Assembly (NCBI RefSeq): GCF_001442535.1
Contig: NZ_CP013141.1
Span: 408,171-472,170, forward strand
Source of the DNA: Lysobacter antibioticus
GTDB lineage: Bacteria; Pseudomonadota; Gammaproteobacteria; Xanthomonadales; Xanthomonadaceae
Length of the DNA: 64,000 nucleotides
Direction: 5' to 3'
Within the stretch, counting starts at the first letter, position 1, and each line of letters opens with the position of its first letter. Shown here one piece after another: positions 7,046-17,044 of the stretch. Made by a program: the position numbers and the translations under genes. The notes under the pieces are model-generated. The model did no database searches, had not been told where the DNA came from, and saw only the letters and a list, made by a program, of their open reading frames with translations.

Positions 7046-9217
7046 TTACTGCGGCGCGTCCTGCAACACGATGTCGTCGAGGTAGAAGCTGGCGTTGTGA
7101 TTGGTCGAGCCACCCGAACCCACCAACAGCACCCACACGCTCGCCGTCTGCGCGGGCGGTTGCACATCAGCGACCACCTGGATCCACTCGTCGCCGGCCG
7201 CGGCCAGCGATACGTCGCTGAACGAGGTCTCCTCATCGCCAGTCGCCGGCGTGCCGTCCTCTTTGAGCCAGCGCAGGCGCATGCGCGCATTGGCGGGCAG
7301 CGGCGGGGTGCCGGCGACATGCTTGATCCAGAAGCTCAGGCGCTTGGCGGCGTTGTCGGACAGGTAGCCGGGATGATTGGCGATGGCTGCGCCCCAATAG
7401 CTGTCCTCGGCTACCACCTGCAGGCTGTGCGCGCCGCCGTGGCCGACGTCGGCGCGGGCGATGCGGCTGCCGTACCACGCGGTCCACAGGCCGGCCGACG
7501 CTTCCAGGGTGGCGGTTTGCGGATCGAGCAGATTGAACGAAGAGCCGTCGGTGGTGCTGCCCGCATCCTGCAGATAGGGCGCGGCCTGCCAGCTCTTGAA
7601 GCTCATCGTCTCGCCGTAACGCTTGGCGAAACGCCAGGGGCCGTAGTAGTGGTTGTTGGCGAAGCGGTTGTTGTTGCTGAACATCACATCGTTCTGCACC
7701 TGCTGCACGGTGTACGGCGACCAGCTCAGGTTGTTGTCGCCGGTGGCGTACAGCGCCTGCGCGCCGCAGAAGCTGGAACTACCGCACGGCACCACCGCCG
7801 GGTCGAAGTAGAACTCGTTGCCGGTCACCTCGATGTTCTTGGCGTGCCAGCGGCAGTCGCGCTGCAAGGTCGCATCGCCGTTGATCTGGGTGTAGCACGG
7901 ATGCAGGTTGCTGACCGGATCGGGGTACTTGGTCGGATGCTCCGGGTCCGGACGCACGATCAGCGCCGGATGGACGAAGGGCGTGCAGTACACCTGGCTG
8001 GTGTTGCCGTTGGAGTTGCAGAAGCGGTTGGAGCTCTCGTAGATCGACACGCCCGAGAAATTGTTCTCGAAGTAGTTGTCGTAGATGCGCAGCAGGTCGG
8101 AACCGCTCACGTCCTTGGGCAGGCGACTGTCGCCGCCGGATTCGGACAGGTAGATCGCCGGCGCCGGCGCGCCGAGGTCGGATGTGCCCGAGGTCCAGCC
8201 GTTGTTGATGAAGGTGTTGGCGCGGATGGTGGCGTTGTAGCTGATCTCGTACCAGATGCCGACGCCGTCGTTGTCGCGGATGTAGTTATTCTCGAACAGG
8301 AAGTCGATGTTGTTGGTGTCGGCCCACAGGCCGGTGCCGCGGTTGTCGTGGACGTAGTTGCCGACGATTCTGGCGCCGCGCACGTCCCAGAACTTGCCGC
8401 CGCCGGTGCAGCCGCACTTGGTGCTGGCTTCCCAGTCGTCGAGGTTGTTGCCGGCGATCTCGTTGTGGCTCAGCTCGATATCGACGATAGCCGAACGGCC
8501 CGGCGCCGGTTGCTCCGGCGTCGCCGGACCCTCGCTTTGCAACGGTCTTTTGTACATGCTGAAGCCGTACTGGCCGTTGTCCTTCAGGCAGTTGAAGCTG
8601 ACCTTGTTGTGGCTGCCCAGAAACACGCCGGCGCCGCGATTGTTGACGATGGTGTTGTACTCGATCGTCCAATGGTCGCCGGCGTCGTGGTTGACCACGC
8701 CCTGGTCGAAGTTGCCGTAGTCTTCGGCGGGGTCGTCGCTGTAGCGGCCGAAGTTGCGGATGGTCAAGTAGCGCACCACGACGTTCTGTGCCGTATTGGT
8801 AAAGGCGTAGTGGTTGCGATTTTGGCCGTCGATGATCGCGCCGGGACCGCCCAGGTAGGTATTGCCGTCCTGGGCGATGATCTGGCTGTACTTGTCCGTG
8901 CCGAGGGTGTGTACGCCCGGCTCGAACCAGAAGGTCACGCCGGCGCGCCGGAAGTCGAAACCGCTGTTGTCGCCGGCCGGAACCACGATCGCGCCCTGCG
9001 GCGCCGTCGCCGGGCCGCTCGGCATAACGCCGGCCTGGCAATAGTTCGCCGGCGGTTCGCTCGGCCACATCAAACCCGCGTGGGCCTGGCCTTGGCCGCC
9101 GATACGCGGTTGCGCCGCGACCGCCGGGGCGATGACCAGCCCGCTTAAGAACAAAACCGGCAGCATGCGCGTTACGCGCCTACACCGGGACGATGAGTTA
9201 CGAGAGTCGATAGCCAC
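7046..9217 (-). CDS. secreted right-handed beta-helix protein with C-terminal carbohydrate-binding-like module
   Basis: 723 residues with a signal peptide (LPVLFLSGLVIAPAVAAQ). Residues of about 60-560 show the short Asn-rich rungs of a parallel beta-helix (for example IVNNRGAGVFLGSHNKVSFN and RIVGNYVHDNRGTGLWADTNN), the fold of pectate lyases and related polysaccharide-active proteins. The last 140 residues have a jelly-roll pattern (ASAGLWTAWYGS to SFYLDDIVLQD) like CBM4/9-type carbohydrate-binding modules. It is likely a secreted polysaccharide-binding or cleaving protein; no catalytic residues can be assigned by eye. The start may be the internal ATG of RVTRMLPVLF rather than 9217. Confidence 0.8.
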   Translation of the reverse strand: MAIDSRNSSSRCRRVTRMLPVLFLSGLVIAPAVAAQPRIGGQGQAHAGLMWPSEPPANYCQAGVMPSGPATAPQGAIVVPAGDNSGFDFRRAGVTFWFEPGVHTLGTDKYSQIIAQDGNTYLGGPGAIIDGQNRNHYAFTNTAQNVVVRYLTIRNFGRYSDDPAEDYGNFDQGVVNHDAGDHWTIEYNTIVNNRGAGVFLGSHNKVSFNCLKDNGQYGFSMYKRPLQSEGPATPEQPAPGRSAIVDIELSHNEIAGNNLDDWEASTKCGCTGGGKFWDVRGARIVGNYVHDNRGTGLWADTNNIDFLFENNYIRDNDGVGIWYEISYNATIRANTFINNGWTSGTSDLGAPAPAIYLSESGGDSRLPKDVSGSDLLRIYDNYFENNFSGVSIYESSNRFCNSNGNTSQVYCTPFVHPALIVRPDPEHPTKYPDPVSNLHPCYTQINGDATLQRDCRWHAKNIEVTGNEFYFDPAVVPCGSSSFCGAQALYATGDNNLSWSPYTVQQVQNDVMFSNNNRFANNHYYGPWRFAKRYGETMSFKSWQAAPYLQDAGSTTDGSSFNLLDPQTATLEASAGLWTAWYGSRIARADVGHGGAHSLQVVAEDSYWGAAIANHPGYLSDNAAKRLSFWIKHVAGTPPLPANARMRLRWLKEDGTPATGDEETSFSDVSLAAAGDEWIQVVADVQPPAQTASVWVLLVGSGGSTNHNASFYLDDIVLQDAPQ

Positions 9218-9980
9218 TGCGCAAGTCCCTGGACGATGACGGTGTGAAAGTAGTCGGTGGCGATCGCAGACAACGCGACCGGTCCGCTCTGGCCACGGCG
9301 GCCGGCGGACGGAACCTCAATGGGCTCCGCCCGGACTGCTGGCAGATCGGACCGGACGTTGATGCCATGCGCCGTCATGCAGGCGTAGTGGCAGCCGTCA
9401 TGGCATCTGTAAGTCTGTGATGTCTATCGCGGTAAATACCGGTATCCGCGCCGAAACCGGTGTCCGCTCGGCAGGGATTCGTGCCTCGCCCAATGAGGCC
9501 GGCCATTGCGGATTCGATCGCGGCGGCACCTGCGCAAGTCGCGAAGGTTCCACGGCAAAGCAAGCGGCGAAATTTGCCGGCGTCGAATTCTGAAGCCAAC
9601 TTCGCGGCCTTTTGATTCGCACCTTCGCCGGTATCGCCTCATCCCCGTCCGCGTTCTGGGCCTGGCGCAACGAGCAGTGTGTCATGTGCTCAACGCGCTG
9701 CGACAAGCGTAGCCAGAACCTTGCGATGCGAGCTCGCGCAGCTTTCGCCAGGTTCGGCAAAGTGTATCGCTGCGCGGCTCTTGCAGAAGCGGACGAAGCG
9801 CACGGTCGCTGCCCTTGTTAGACCAAAAAACATGTTCTTAAATGCCGTGCCCATGGAGTGACCGGACCTTTTTACTCCTGCGGGTGCGCCATACGAGCAA
9901 TCATCGATGATTCGTGACGTTGACGTAACAGCTTCCAGCTGAGATGACTCGTCAAAACCTTATATGGAGATAAATTTCAA
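9218..9980. other. gene-free stretch
   Basis: About 760 bases between a minus-strand and a plus-strand gene. It should contain both divergent promoters. The frames present (for example a 120-codon one at 9398-9760) have no ribosome-binding site and arginine-rich, featureless products, so I do not call them. Close to the right-hand gene there is a small inverted repeat (CAGCTTCCAGCTG, near 9931-9943). Confidence 0.4.
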
Positions 9981-10544
9981 ATGCGCATCGCGAAGAAATC
10001 CGCTTTAACCTTGTTTCTGATCGGGCTCTCGTTCGTCGGTACGACGGCAGCTGTTGCTTCGGACCACACTGCGCAAGAGAACGCTGTTTCGCTGGCGGCA
10101 CTTCCTCCTGGAGCGCAACTGCAGGAGTTGAAGCGATATTTCAGAAAGGTCGTCGGCGCGCAAGGCGACCACATGAGTGGGCAGTATTTGCCGTATGGGT
10201 ACGACTACCACTACAAGCTCGAAGGGACGCTTGCTTTCACTTCGTCTACCTGGTTCCCCAACTCGCATTTGATGTACAGCTGCATTCTTCCCGCACCGGA
10301 CCCGAGCATTTACGCCGACTTTTTCACCTCGACCGACGAAAACTGCGAGGGCAGGACCAAGTTCACGGCGCACCCTACGCTCGGCTACGTCAGCTCCACT
10401 CAGATCGAAGGCACCGTTCCGCTCATTCGCTGCCTCATCACTACGCCAGGCACGGGGCAGATGAATCACTACGATGCCGTCGGCGACAACTGCGGCAACA
10501 GCAATGCGGTCAAGGAAGGCATTTTGGGATATGTTTTCCTCTGA
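9981..10544 (+). CDS. small exported protein of unknown function
   Basis: 187 residues starting MRIAKKSALTLFLIGLSF, a clear signal peptide ending near TTAAVAS. The mature part has several Cys (YSCILPAP, DENCEGRT, IRCLIT, DNCGNS), suggesting disulphides and a periplasmic or secreted location. Codon use is less GC-extreme than the neighbours. No family was recognised. A strong intrinsic terminator follows 40 bases after the stop. Confidence 0.7.
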   Translation: MRIAKKSALTLFLIGLSFVGTTAAVASDHTAQENAVSLAALPPGAQLQELKRYFRKVVGAQGDHMSGQYLPYGYDYHYKLEGTLAFTSSTWFPNSHLMYSCILPAPDPSIYADFFTSTDENCEGRTKFTAHPTLGYVSSTQIEGTVPLIRCLITTPGTGQMNHYDAVGDNCGNSNAVKEGILGYVFL

Positions 10545-10584
10545 TCGCCACTAGGGCGAGACGTTTCGCGAGTGAGTAAGGAGA

Positions 10585-10613
10585 GGGTCGCGACATCGTC
10601 GCGGCCCTTTTTT
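10585..10613 (+). terminator. intrinsic terminator
   Basis: A 10-bp GC-rich stem (GGGTCGCGAC / GTCGCGGCCC, one G-T pair) around a 3-base loop is followed by TTTTTT. It ends the transcript of the exported protein gene at 9981-10544. Confidence 0.85.
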
Positions 10614-10674
10614 CTTTAGGCCCGGCCTTCACCCGTTCGGCTATCTCTGTCTTACCGCGATCGAAAGTCGTAGG

Positions 10675-13467
10675 CTAAAGATTGAGCCAATTCCCGTCGG
10701 CACCGCGCATGCCGGTGCGTGCAATCAAGGCTTCGCGCTCGGCTGGACTGCAGTCGCCGGACATCGACCCCGGTTCGAATATTCGATGCAGCTCGAGCTC
10801 CAGGACGGCGTCGCCCCTTCGCCGCGCCTCGCGGTGCAGGGCACTGCCCAGCGCCGTCGCCTTGGCGCGGTCACCGCGTTCGAGCGCATCGGCGGCCTCG
10901 AGCAGATTGAGCCGAGCGATCACGTTCCAGGCATCGTTCGGTATCAGGCGACGCGCGCTCGCGACCAGGTCGCGGCTGCGCGCCCAATCACCGCGCGCGG
11001 CGGCATTCTCGGCCTGGCCGGCCAGGGCTCTGGCCAGCAACAACGCATAACCCGCGGACTGGATCGGCTGCAGTACTTGCGTGTAGAGCCGCTGCGAACG
11101 GTCGAACTCGCCCAGACGCGTCGCCAAGCTGGCGTCTTCCAAGGACGCGACCCATCGATCGGTTGCGCTCGAGGGCAGTGCCTGCTCAGCTTGCTCCAGT
11201 AAGGCCTTGGCCTGGGGCCGGTCGCCAGCGAGCATTTCGACCCGACTGCGAAGGCTCAACGCCATGTGGCGCAAGCTCTCTCGGTCGCCTTTTGCGCATC
11301 GGTCCAGGTTCGCGCGCGCTTGGGCCGGCTCCCCCATGGTCAACAAGACCTGCGAACGCATGCAGGTCAATGTCGTGAGCATCTCCGAGTCGGGCTGCCC
11401 GGCGGGAGTCGGCGGAAAGATGTCCTCGGCGCGGTCGATGATCTTCAAGGCCTGCGCGTACTCGCCACGCACCAGGCTCATGTCCGCAGCGTATAGGCTG
11501 GAAGACATACGCTGCGCGCTGGGCAATTTCATCTCGGAGAGCTGCTTGAATCGGGCCGAAGCGCTGCTCAGGCGGGCGCTGAGCAAATCGTCGGCCATCA
11601 ACCATAGGTTCAAGTCGGTCAGCGGAATCAGATCGCCGGTAGCGCTCGCGATCGCCGCCGCCTGGGTCAGCCGCGACCGATAACCGGCGATGTCGCCGGC
11701 CCGCGCATGTTGGTTCGCGCTGGCGATCAGAATATGGATCTCCAGGCCGCGGTAGCCGGCGGCGTTGGCGCGTGCGAGCAATGCCTCCAAAGCCGGGTCG
11801 GCGCCGTCGGCCGGCAACGGGGCGGATAGCCGCGCCAGCACGCGTGCCTCCAATGCGCCGGTGGCGTTGCCTCCCTTCTCATACAGCACCGCGGCTTGCT
11901 CGAATTCGGGCGGCGTGCCGCGCTCCGGGAACTGCCCGGCATTCGCGCTTGCCAGCACCATAAGTGCATCGGCCTGCTCCAGATTCCATGCCGGACCGGC
12001 CTTTCGCGCAAGCTCCACCGCCTCCTTGGCGGCTGCGCGCATGCGCTCCGGATCGCTGAGCGCAGCGTAAGCGTTCGCCCGCAGCAACCATTTGCCTACG
12101 CAAATGCAAGTGGTGTCGTTGTTGACAGGGCGATCCGCCAGTCGCTCGAGCGCTCGTTGCGGTTCGCCCGCCCTGATGAGCTGCCACGCATATTCAAGCT
12201 GGAGAGACACTGTCTCAGGGGAGCGATCGGCCAACTTAGCGTACGCCGCCAGAGCTTCGGCACCGCGGGTCGGGTCGATCGCCAGGCGTTGAGCTTGCAG
12301 CAGTTCGATAACCGGCGCCGGCGATCCGGCCAGCAGCTTGACGGCCTCGTCCATTTGCGCCTTTGCCGCTGAGGCTTGGGCGAGACGAGCCTGTGCCAGG
12401 GCCAACTGCATGCGCGCCAAGCCGAAACGCGGAGCGCGGGCGATCACTTCCTCGCCAACATGCACCGCCGCGATCCAGTCGCCGTGCTTGAACGCCTGCG
12501 CCGCCTGCACGTAACGCTCGGCAGCATCGGCGCTGAGCTCGAGGGCCGGCCAGGGCTCGGCGTAATCAGGCTGCAGGCGCGCCACGATCTGGCGGGACAA
12601 GGAATCGACCAATGCCGGCAGGTCCGCCCGATGGCCTTCGACTTCCAGCCGCTGCTCCTTGCCGCGGTCCCTTAAACGGACATAGACCTTGATCTTTGCC
12701 GGGTCGCGCGGCGAGGTCGCCGACGACAGGAACAGCACTTTCACCGAACCCGGCGCGCCGGCGGCCAGTTGCGCCTCGTCCAACAGATTGATGCCGGGCA
12801 GGCTGGCCAATTTCCAACCGAGCCATTGTTCGAGCAGTTCAGCCGGCCAGCGAGTGGCACGGTTATCGTCTTCTATCGTGACCAGGGCTACGGTCAGTTG
12901 CGGCTCGGCAGGCGAGGTGAGTTTATTGAAAAGCCATGCGCTTACGATCGCGGCCAAGCCGATGGCCGCCAGTGCCAGCAGCCAAATACGTTGGCGCGAC
13001 CACGCACTGCGCGTCGACTTGACCGCTTCGAGTGAAGGCGCTGGCGCGTCGACCTGCGCGGGAGTCGATTCCGATTTCGCGGGTGCCTCGGCGGCCGGTT
13101 CCGCAGGCATCGCCGCCGATGGCAGTTCACGGACCGAACGTACGGGCTCGGGCGCCTGGAAGACGTAGCCACTCTTGGCGACGGTGCGGATCCATGACTT
13201 GCGCTCTTCGCCCAGCGCCTTGCGCAACAGCCATACCGTCTGCGACAGGTTGGTGTCTTCGACGATCAATCCCGGCCACAGGCGTTCGAACAATTCGGTG
13301 CGCGTGTGAAGTTTGTCCGGTTCGGCCAGGAACAACACCAGCAGATCGAATACCCGTTGCGGTACATCCACGCTCTGCCCGGAGTGGATCAGTCGGCGAA
13401 AACGCAGATCGATGGTCAGATCAGCCAGTTGCAGATAGCGGATGTCGGGAGGCCAGGAGCCGGTCAT
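10675..13467 (-). CDS. CadC-type winged-helix regulator with TPR-like periplasmic domain
   Basis: 930 residues. The first 100 are an OmpR/PhoB-type winged helix (DLLVLFLAEPDKLHTRTELFERLWPG, then SYIRTV-like SWIRTVAKSGYVF), followed by an Ala/Pro linker, one membrane helix (IWLLALAAIGLAAIVSAWLF, about 163-183) and a long helical periplasmic part with repeated TPR-like pairs (AERYVQAAQAFKHGDWIAAVHVGEE). This is the layout of CadC/ToxR one-component regulators with a sensor outside the cytoplasm. The target genes and signal are unknown; the neighbours give no hint. The ATG at 13467 is preferred over 13485 because AGGTGAGA lies 6-8 bases upstream. Confidence 0.85.
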   Translation of the reverse strand: MTGSWPPDIRYLQLADLTIDLRFRRLIHSGQSVDVPQRVFDLLVLFLAEPDKLHTRTELFERLWPGLIVEDTNLSQTVWLLRKALGEERKSWIRTVAKSGYVFQAPEPVRSVRELPSAAMPAEPAAEAPAKSESTPAQVDAPAPSLEAVKSTRSAWSRQRIWLLALAAIGLAAIVSAWLFNKLTSPAEPQLTVALVTIEDDNRATRWPAELLEQWLGWKLASLPGINLLDEAQLAAGAPGSVKVLFLSSATSPRDPAKIKVYVRLRDRGKEQRLEVEGHRADLPALVDSLSRQIVARLQPDYAEPWPALELSADAAERYVQAAQAFKHGDWIAAVHVGEEVIARAPRFGLARMQLALAQARLAQASAAKAQMDEAVKLLAGSPAPVIELLQAQRLAIDPTRGAEALAAYAKLADRSPETVSLQLEYAWQLIRAGEPQRALERLADRPVNNDTTCICVGKWLLRANAYAALSDPERMRAAAKEAVELARKAGPAWNLEQADALMVLASANAGQFPERGTPPEFEQAAVLYEKGGNATGALEARVLARLSAPLPADGADPALEALLARANAAGYRGLEIHILIASANQHARAGDIAGYRSRLTQAAAIASATGDLIPLTDLNLWLMADDLLSARLSSASARFKQLSEMKLPSAQRMSSSLYAADMSLVRGEYAQALKIIDRAEDIFPPTPAGQPDSEMLTTLTCMRSQVLLTMGEPAQARANLDRCAKGDRESLRHMALSLRSRVEMLAGDRPQAKALLEQAEQALPSSATDRWVASLEDASLATRLGEFDRSQRLYTQVLQPIQSAGYALLLARALAGQAENAAARGDWARSRDLVASARRLIPNDAWNVIARLNLLEAADALERGDRAKATALGSALHREARRRGDAVLELELHRIFEPGSMSGDCSPAEREALIARTGMRGADGNWLNL

Positions 13468-14245
13468 CTTGATCTCACCTAGCAAAGCGAATTACGCCCA
13501 GGAAGGCGATCCAGTGCGGCCGCGCCTTTCCGAGCAATCGACGGCGGGCGAGAAACCCGCTGCGACCCAGCGAGGCTGCCAGCCATATTCCGAAAGCGTG
13601 CGGCTAATGATGGTGGAACCAATCGGCATATTCGGCAAGCATCGGCCGCCTTCCCGAGCGCAGGGGTGGGCAGTGCCCTGTTCGACACGTACATCGGCAA
13701 CATGACTGCGGCATAGAAGACCGCCGCTGCCCGGGCGTCGAGGATCCGCTTGGGCGAGGCGGTCCCGCGAAACGACGGCGGCAACGCCGATGTACCTGCG
13801 GTTATGCCCCAATGCGGCCGACCCGCAATCTGAGTCGTATCGGTAAGCCAATCCAAACCGGGCTTAGATTCGCAGGCGTATGTGTGACAGCTTGGCCTCG
13901 CTTCAAAGCCACGCCGCCAGGCCAAAGAACAAGTCTGCCGACATCGACCATCGTCGGCAGTCGCGGCCAGGACGTCATACGTTCCATGCCGTAGCCCTAC
14001 TCATGTCTTGACGCAGAGGGCGGTGTCGGCCCGTCGCCCTACCGGGCTGAGCTGCTATGACCGATGCTACGTGCCGCCACATAGCCCTAGTGGCGCCCGT
14101 GATGACATATGCAGGCTGTGACTTGAACGCGATCGCCGCCGGTATCTGCGCGCAAACCAGCGAACGGTCACGGGCCCCTGGAGGGCTCGTCGGAAATATT
14201 CGCTCGCTACCAGCGCGCCTTCTACGCTCGGTCGACGGCATTCCT
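13468..14245. other. gene-free stretch
   Basis: About 780 bases between two minus-strand genes. Short frames on both strands lack ribosome-binding sites and family signatures. It should hold the promoter of the CadC-type regulator. Confidence 0.4.
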
Positions 14246-15952
14246 TCAGGCTCGGATGGCCTTGAAATGAACCTGAGCCGCGTCGGCGGGCGCCGGTTGT
14301 CCCATCAGATAGCCCTGCAGCTCGTCACATCCGAGGTCGCGCAAGAAGTCGGCCTGACTTGTGGTTTCCACGCCTTCGGCCGCTACCCGCAGCCCCAGAT
14401 CCCGTCCCAACGTCAGAATCGCCCGCGATACCGACGCGTCCAGAACGCTGTGCGGCAGCCCCCGCACGAAGCTCTGGTCGATCTTCAGCTTGTCCCAGGC
14501 GAAGTGCTTCAAATAGGCGAGGCTCGAATGGCCCGTGCCGAAATCGTCCAGCGTCAGCAGGGTCCCCAAGGCCTTGAGTCTGCGAAGCTCGTCTTTCACC
14601 CGTACCAGGTTTTCCAATACCGAGCTTTCCGTCAGTTCGATTTCGAGCATATGGCCGGGCACTCGAAATTCCTGCAACGCGTCGGCAACCGCACGATGCA
14701 GGCCCGCGCGCCGCAGTTGTTGCGGCGATACGTTGACTGCGATGGTGAACCCCGTATAGCCGGCATCCAGCCATAGGCGGATCTGGCGGCAGGCTTCGCG
14801 TATCACCCAGTCGCCGATTTCCCTAATCAGCCCCAAGCCTTCGGCTATAGGGATGAATCTGTCCGGTGCGACGTCGCCGAGCAATGGGCTGCTCCAACGC
14901 AACAGCGATTCGAAGCCGCTCAGGCGCATATCCGAAGCCGAAAACTGAGGCTGGTACTGGAGCATCAATTCACCGGCCTGGACGGCTTCGCGTAACAGGC
15001 CGCCCATTACGGTGCGGTCCTCGATGTCTTGCATGTCCTCGGTTTGGAACGGGCAAACACAGTTGCGGCCCAGCACCTTTCCGCGCTCCGCGGCGGCTTG
15101 GGCCCGGCGCATCAGATCCAGCGCAATGTCGCCATGCGCGGGGGCGTAGCTTATGCCGATCGTCGCGGTCAATAACACGCGATAACCCTTGCCCTCGAAC
15201 GGCAACGTAAGCAGTTTGCGAATGCTCTCGGCTAGGCGTACGGCCGCGGCCCCATCGCCGCCTTGCTGGACGACGACAAACTCATCGCTCGCAAAGTGAC
15301 ATACGGCGACCTGTTCGCTCGCGAGCGACTGCAAGCGAACGCCTACGGCCCTCAGAACCTCGTCGCCGTTCTTATGGCCAAGAGAGCCGTTGATTCCATG
15401 GAAGCGATCCAGGTCGATGAAGACCACTGCAGCGAACGCCCCCGCGTTCTCGAACGCCCGAATCATCTGAGGCTCTAGAACGGAATAGCGCTGCAAGCCG
15501 GTTACGATGTCATACCTGGCATGGTCGGCCTCCGCGGCAAGCAATCGCTTCTGCTCGGTGAGGTCGCGAATGAAGGCCGTGAAGTACGCCATCGTCCCGC
15601 CATCGATCCGCGTCACTGTCAGCTCGACCGGGAATCTCTCGCCGCCTGCCCGAATGGCGACAAGCTCCAGCCTCCGGTCGAGGATGGTCGAGGTGCCGGT
15701 CATCAAATGTCGCCGAAAGCCCCGCCGGTGGTTGTCCCGCATCTCTGGCGGGATGATGACTTCTGCGACTTCGAGGCCGATGACTTGCTCGCGTCTCCAG
15801 CCGAACACGCGCTCGGCGGCTGGATTGAACTCGGTTATTTGCCCGAGTTCGTCGATGACGATGATCGCGTCGAGAGCCGACTGCACTACGGCTCTATATC
15901 TCGCATCGGTCCCCGGGGGGCTCGCAACGCTCTGGATTGTTACGTCTCGCAT
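14246..15952 (-). CDS. PAS-GGDEF-EAL protein, probable c-di-GMP phosphodiesterase
   Basis: 568 residues, cytoplasmic. A PAS domain at about 18-135 (ALDAIIVIDELGQITEFNPAAERVFGW), a GGDEF domain at about 150-300 and an EAL domain at 325-565. The GGDEF signature is degraded to ASDEF, so cyclase activity is unlikely. The EAL domain keeps FESLLRW (E-S-L for EAL), NVSPQQL, EIELTES, LDDFGTGHSSL, KIDQSFV and AAEGVET, so phosphodiesterase activity is likely, perhaps modulated by PAS and by GTP binding at the degenerate GGDEF domain. It stands alone on the minus strand. Confidence 0.9.
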   Translation of the reverse strand: MRDVTIQSVASPPGTDARYRAVVQSALDAIIVIDELGQITEFNPAAERVFGWRREQVIGLEVAEVIIPPEMRDNHRRGFRRHLMTGTSTILDRRLELVAIRAGGERFPVELTVTRIDGGTMAYFTAFIRDLTEQKRLLAAEADHARYDIVTGLQRYSVLEPQMIRAFENAGAFAAVVFIDLDRFHGINGSLGHKNGDEVLRAVGVRLQSLASEQVAVCHFASDEFVVVQQGGDGAAAVRLAESIRKLLTLPFEGKGYRVLLTATIGISYAPAHGDIALDLMRRAQAAAERGKVLGRNCVCPFQTEDMQDIEDRTVMGGLLREAVQAGELMLQYQPQFSASDMRLSGFESLLRWSSPLLGDVAPDRFIPIAEGLGLIREIGDWVIREACRQIRLWLDAGYTGFTIAVNVSPQQLRRAGLHRAVADALQEFRVPGHMLEIELTESSVLENLVRVKDELRRLKALGTLLTLDDFGTGHSSLAYLKHFAWDKLKIDQSFVRGLPHSVLDASVSRAILTLGRDLGLRVAAEGVETTSQADFLRDLGCDELQGYLMGQPAPADAAQVHFKAIRA

Positions 15953-17044
15953 TGAACGCCCCTTCTAAGGCCGCGAGTTCCGCGTAATTCCAATCAGCAT
16001 CACATCCATACGCCTGAGCGTCGAACAATGGAGAGGCCGGACGATTTATGTCTTCGAGCGGTTAGATTCTCATTGGGTCGGCGGTCGAGGAAAGCGCAAG
16101 TCCAGATGCAAGACAGCTGCGAGCGGCAAGCGGTGCAGTCGTTGAGTCTTGCGCGGCCATCTCCAGATTCCGGATCTCATAAAGTTTCAGGCGCAGGTAA
16201 TCCAATTAGGAGCCGATCTTCTCTTGCGTAACGAGAACCAGTGCGCACATCGGTCAGTCGGTTTCTGAGTGGCGCTCTGTGGGGTCGTAGGCCAGCGTCG
16301 TTCGATGCAGAAAGCGCGCGTCATGGGAGGTGGCGCACAGGAACGAACACGACGGCATCTATAAGGCAACGATAGTTCTCGGAGCCCTTGCGAGTACGGG
16401 CCGATCTTTCCCTGGAGCGCCCGGTCAGTGGAAGTCGGCAGAGATCGGATCGGCGCGCTCGGCAAGGCGCCATCGCTGTCGTTGTGCGGATTGAAGGCGC
16501 TGAATCCGGTGCCGGTGGTGGAAAAGGGCAGCCCATGGTTTCCGCGCACGTTGGCGTGGAGCCAGCCAGCGCGGCTCCAATTGCGCGGTCCGATCGTCGC
16601 TATTGGCGTTACATGTTCTTTATGTGCGCCGAGTCACCGGAGCCATCGCAGTATTCAAGCTTTGGACTCACTCTGCGAACTCGACACGTCACACTAATAG
16701 TGAACGAAATAAAATCCAGCGGGCCCATTTCTTCCCGTTAGATTCGGTGCTTGTTCGTTAGATTCGGTGATGAAGCCGGACTCCGACTACGACGTCTCGG
16801 AATCGGATTCGAATGGCCGGTATATCCAACAGCACCTGTCCGTAAGCCGCCTCGACAAGGGCTTGGGCAGTCGACTCGCGCTTCTAACCACCGCGTTGCT
16901 GCCGGTTTCAAGGCGACTTGAGCGTGGCTGATCGATCTGCAGAGCGAAGCGAGTCGCTCGGTTGGTTGTAATCGAGACAGATTGGATGGTTCAACTCCAG
17001 GATCCATAAACACTCATCCGCGAACCCAGTAACGGAGAAAACTC
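15953..17044. other. gene-free stretch of about 1.1 kb
   Basis: No frame here has both a ribosome-binding site and a plausible product. GTTAGATTCGGTG occurs twice, at about 16736 and 16757. The base composition is lower in GC than neighbouring genes, which suggests decayed or transferred DNA. Confidence 0.4.

Noticed and set aside
13479..13925. 148-codon minus-strand frame
   Set aside because: No ribosome-binding site or family signature, and overlapping frames of similar length exist on the other strand.
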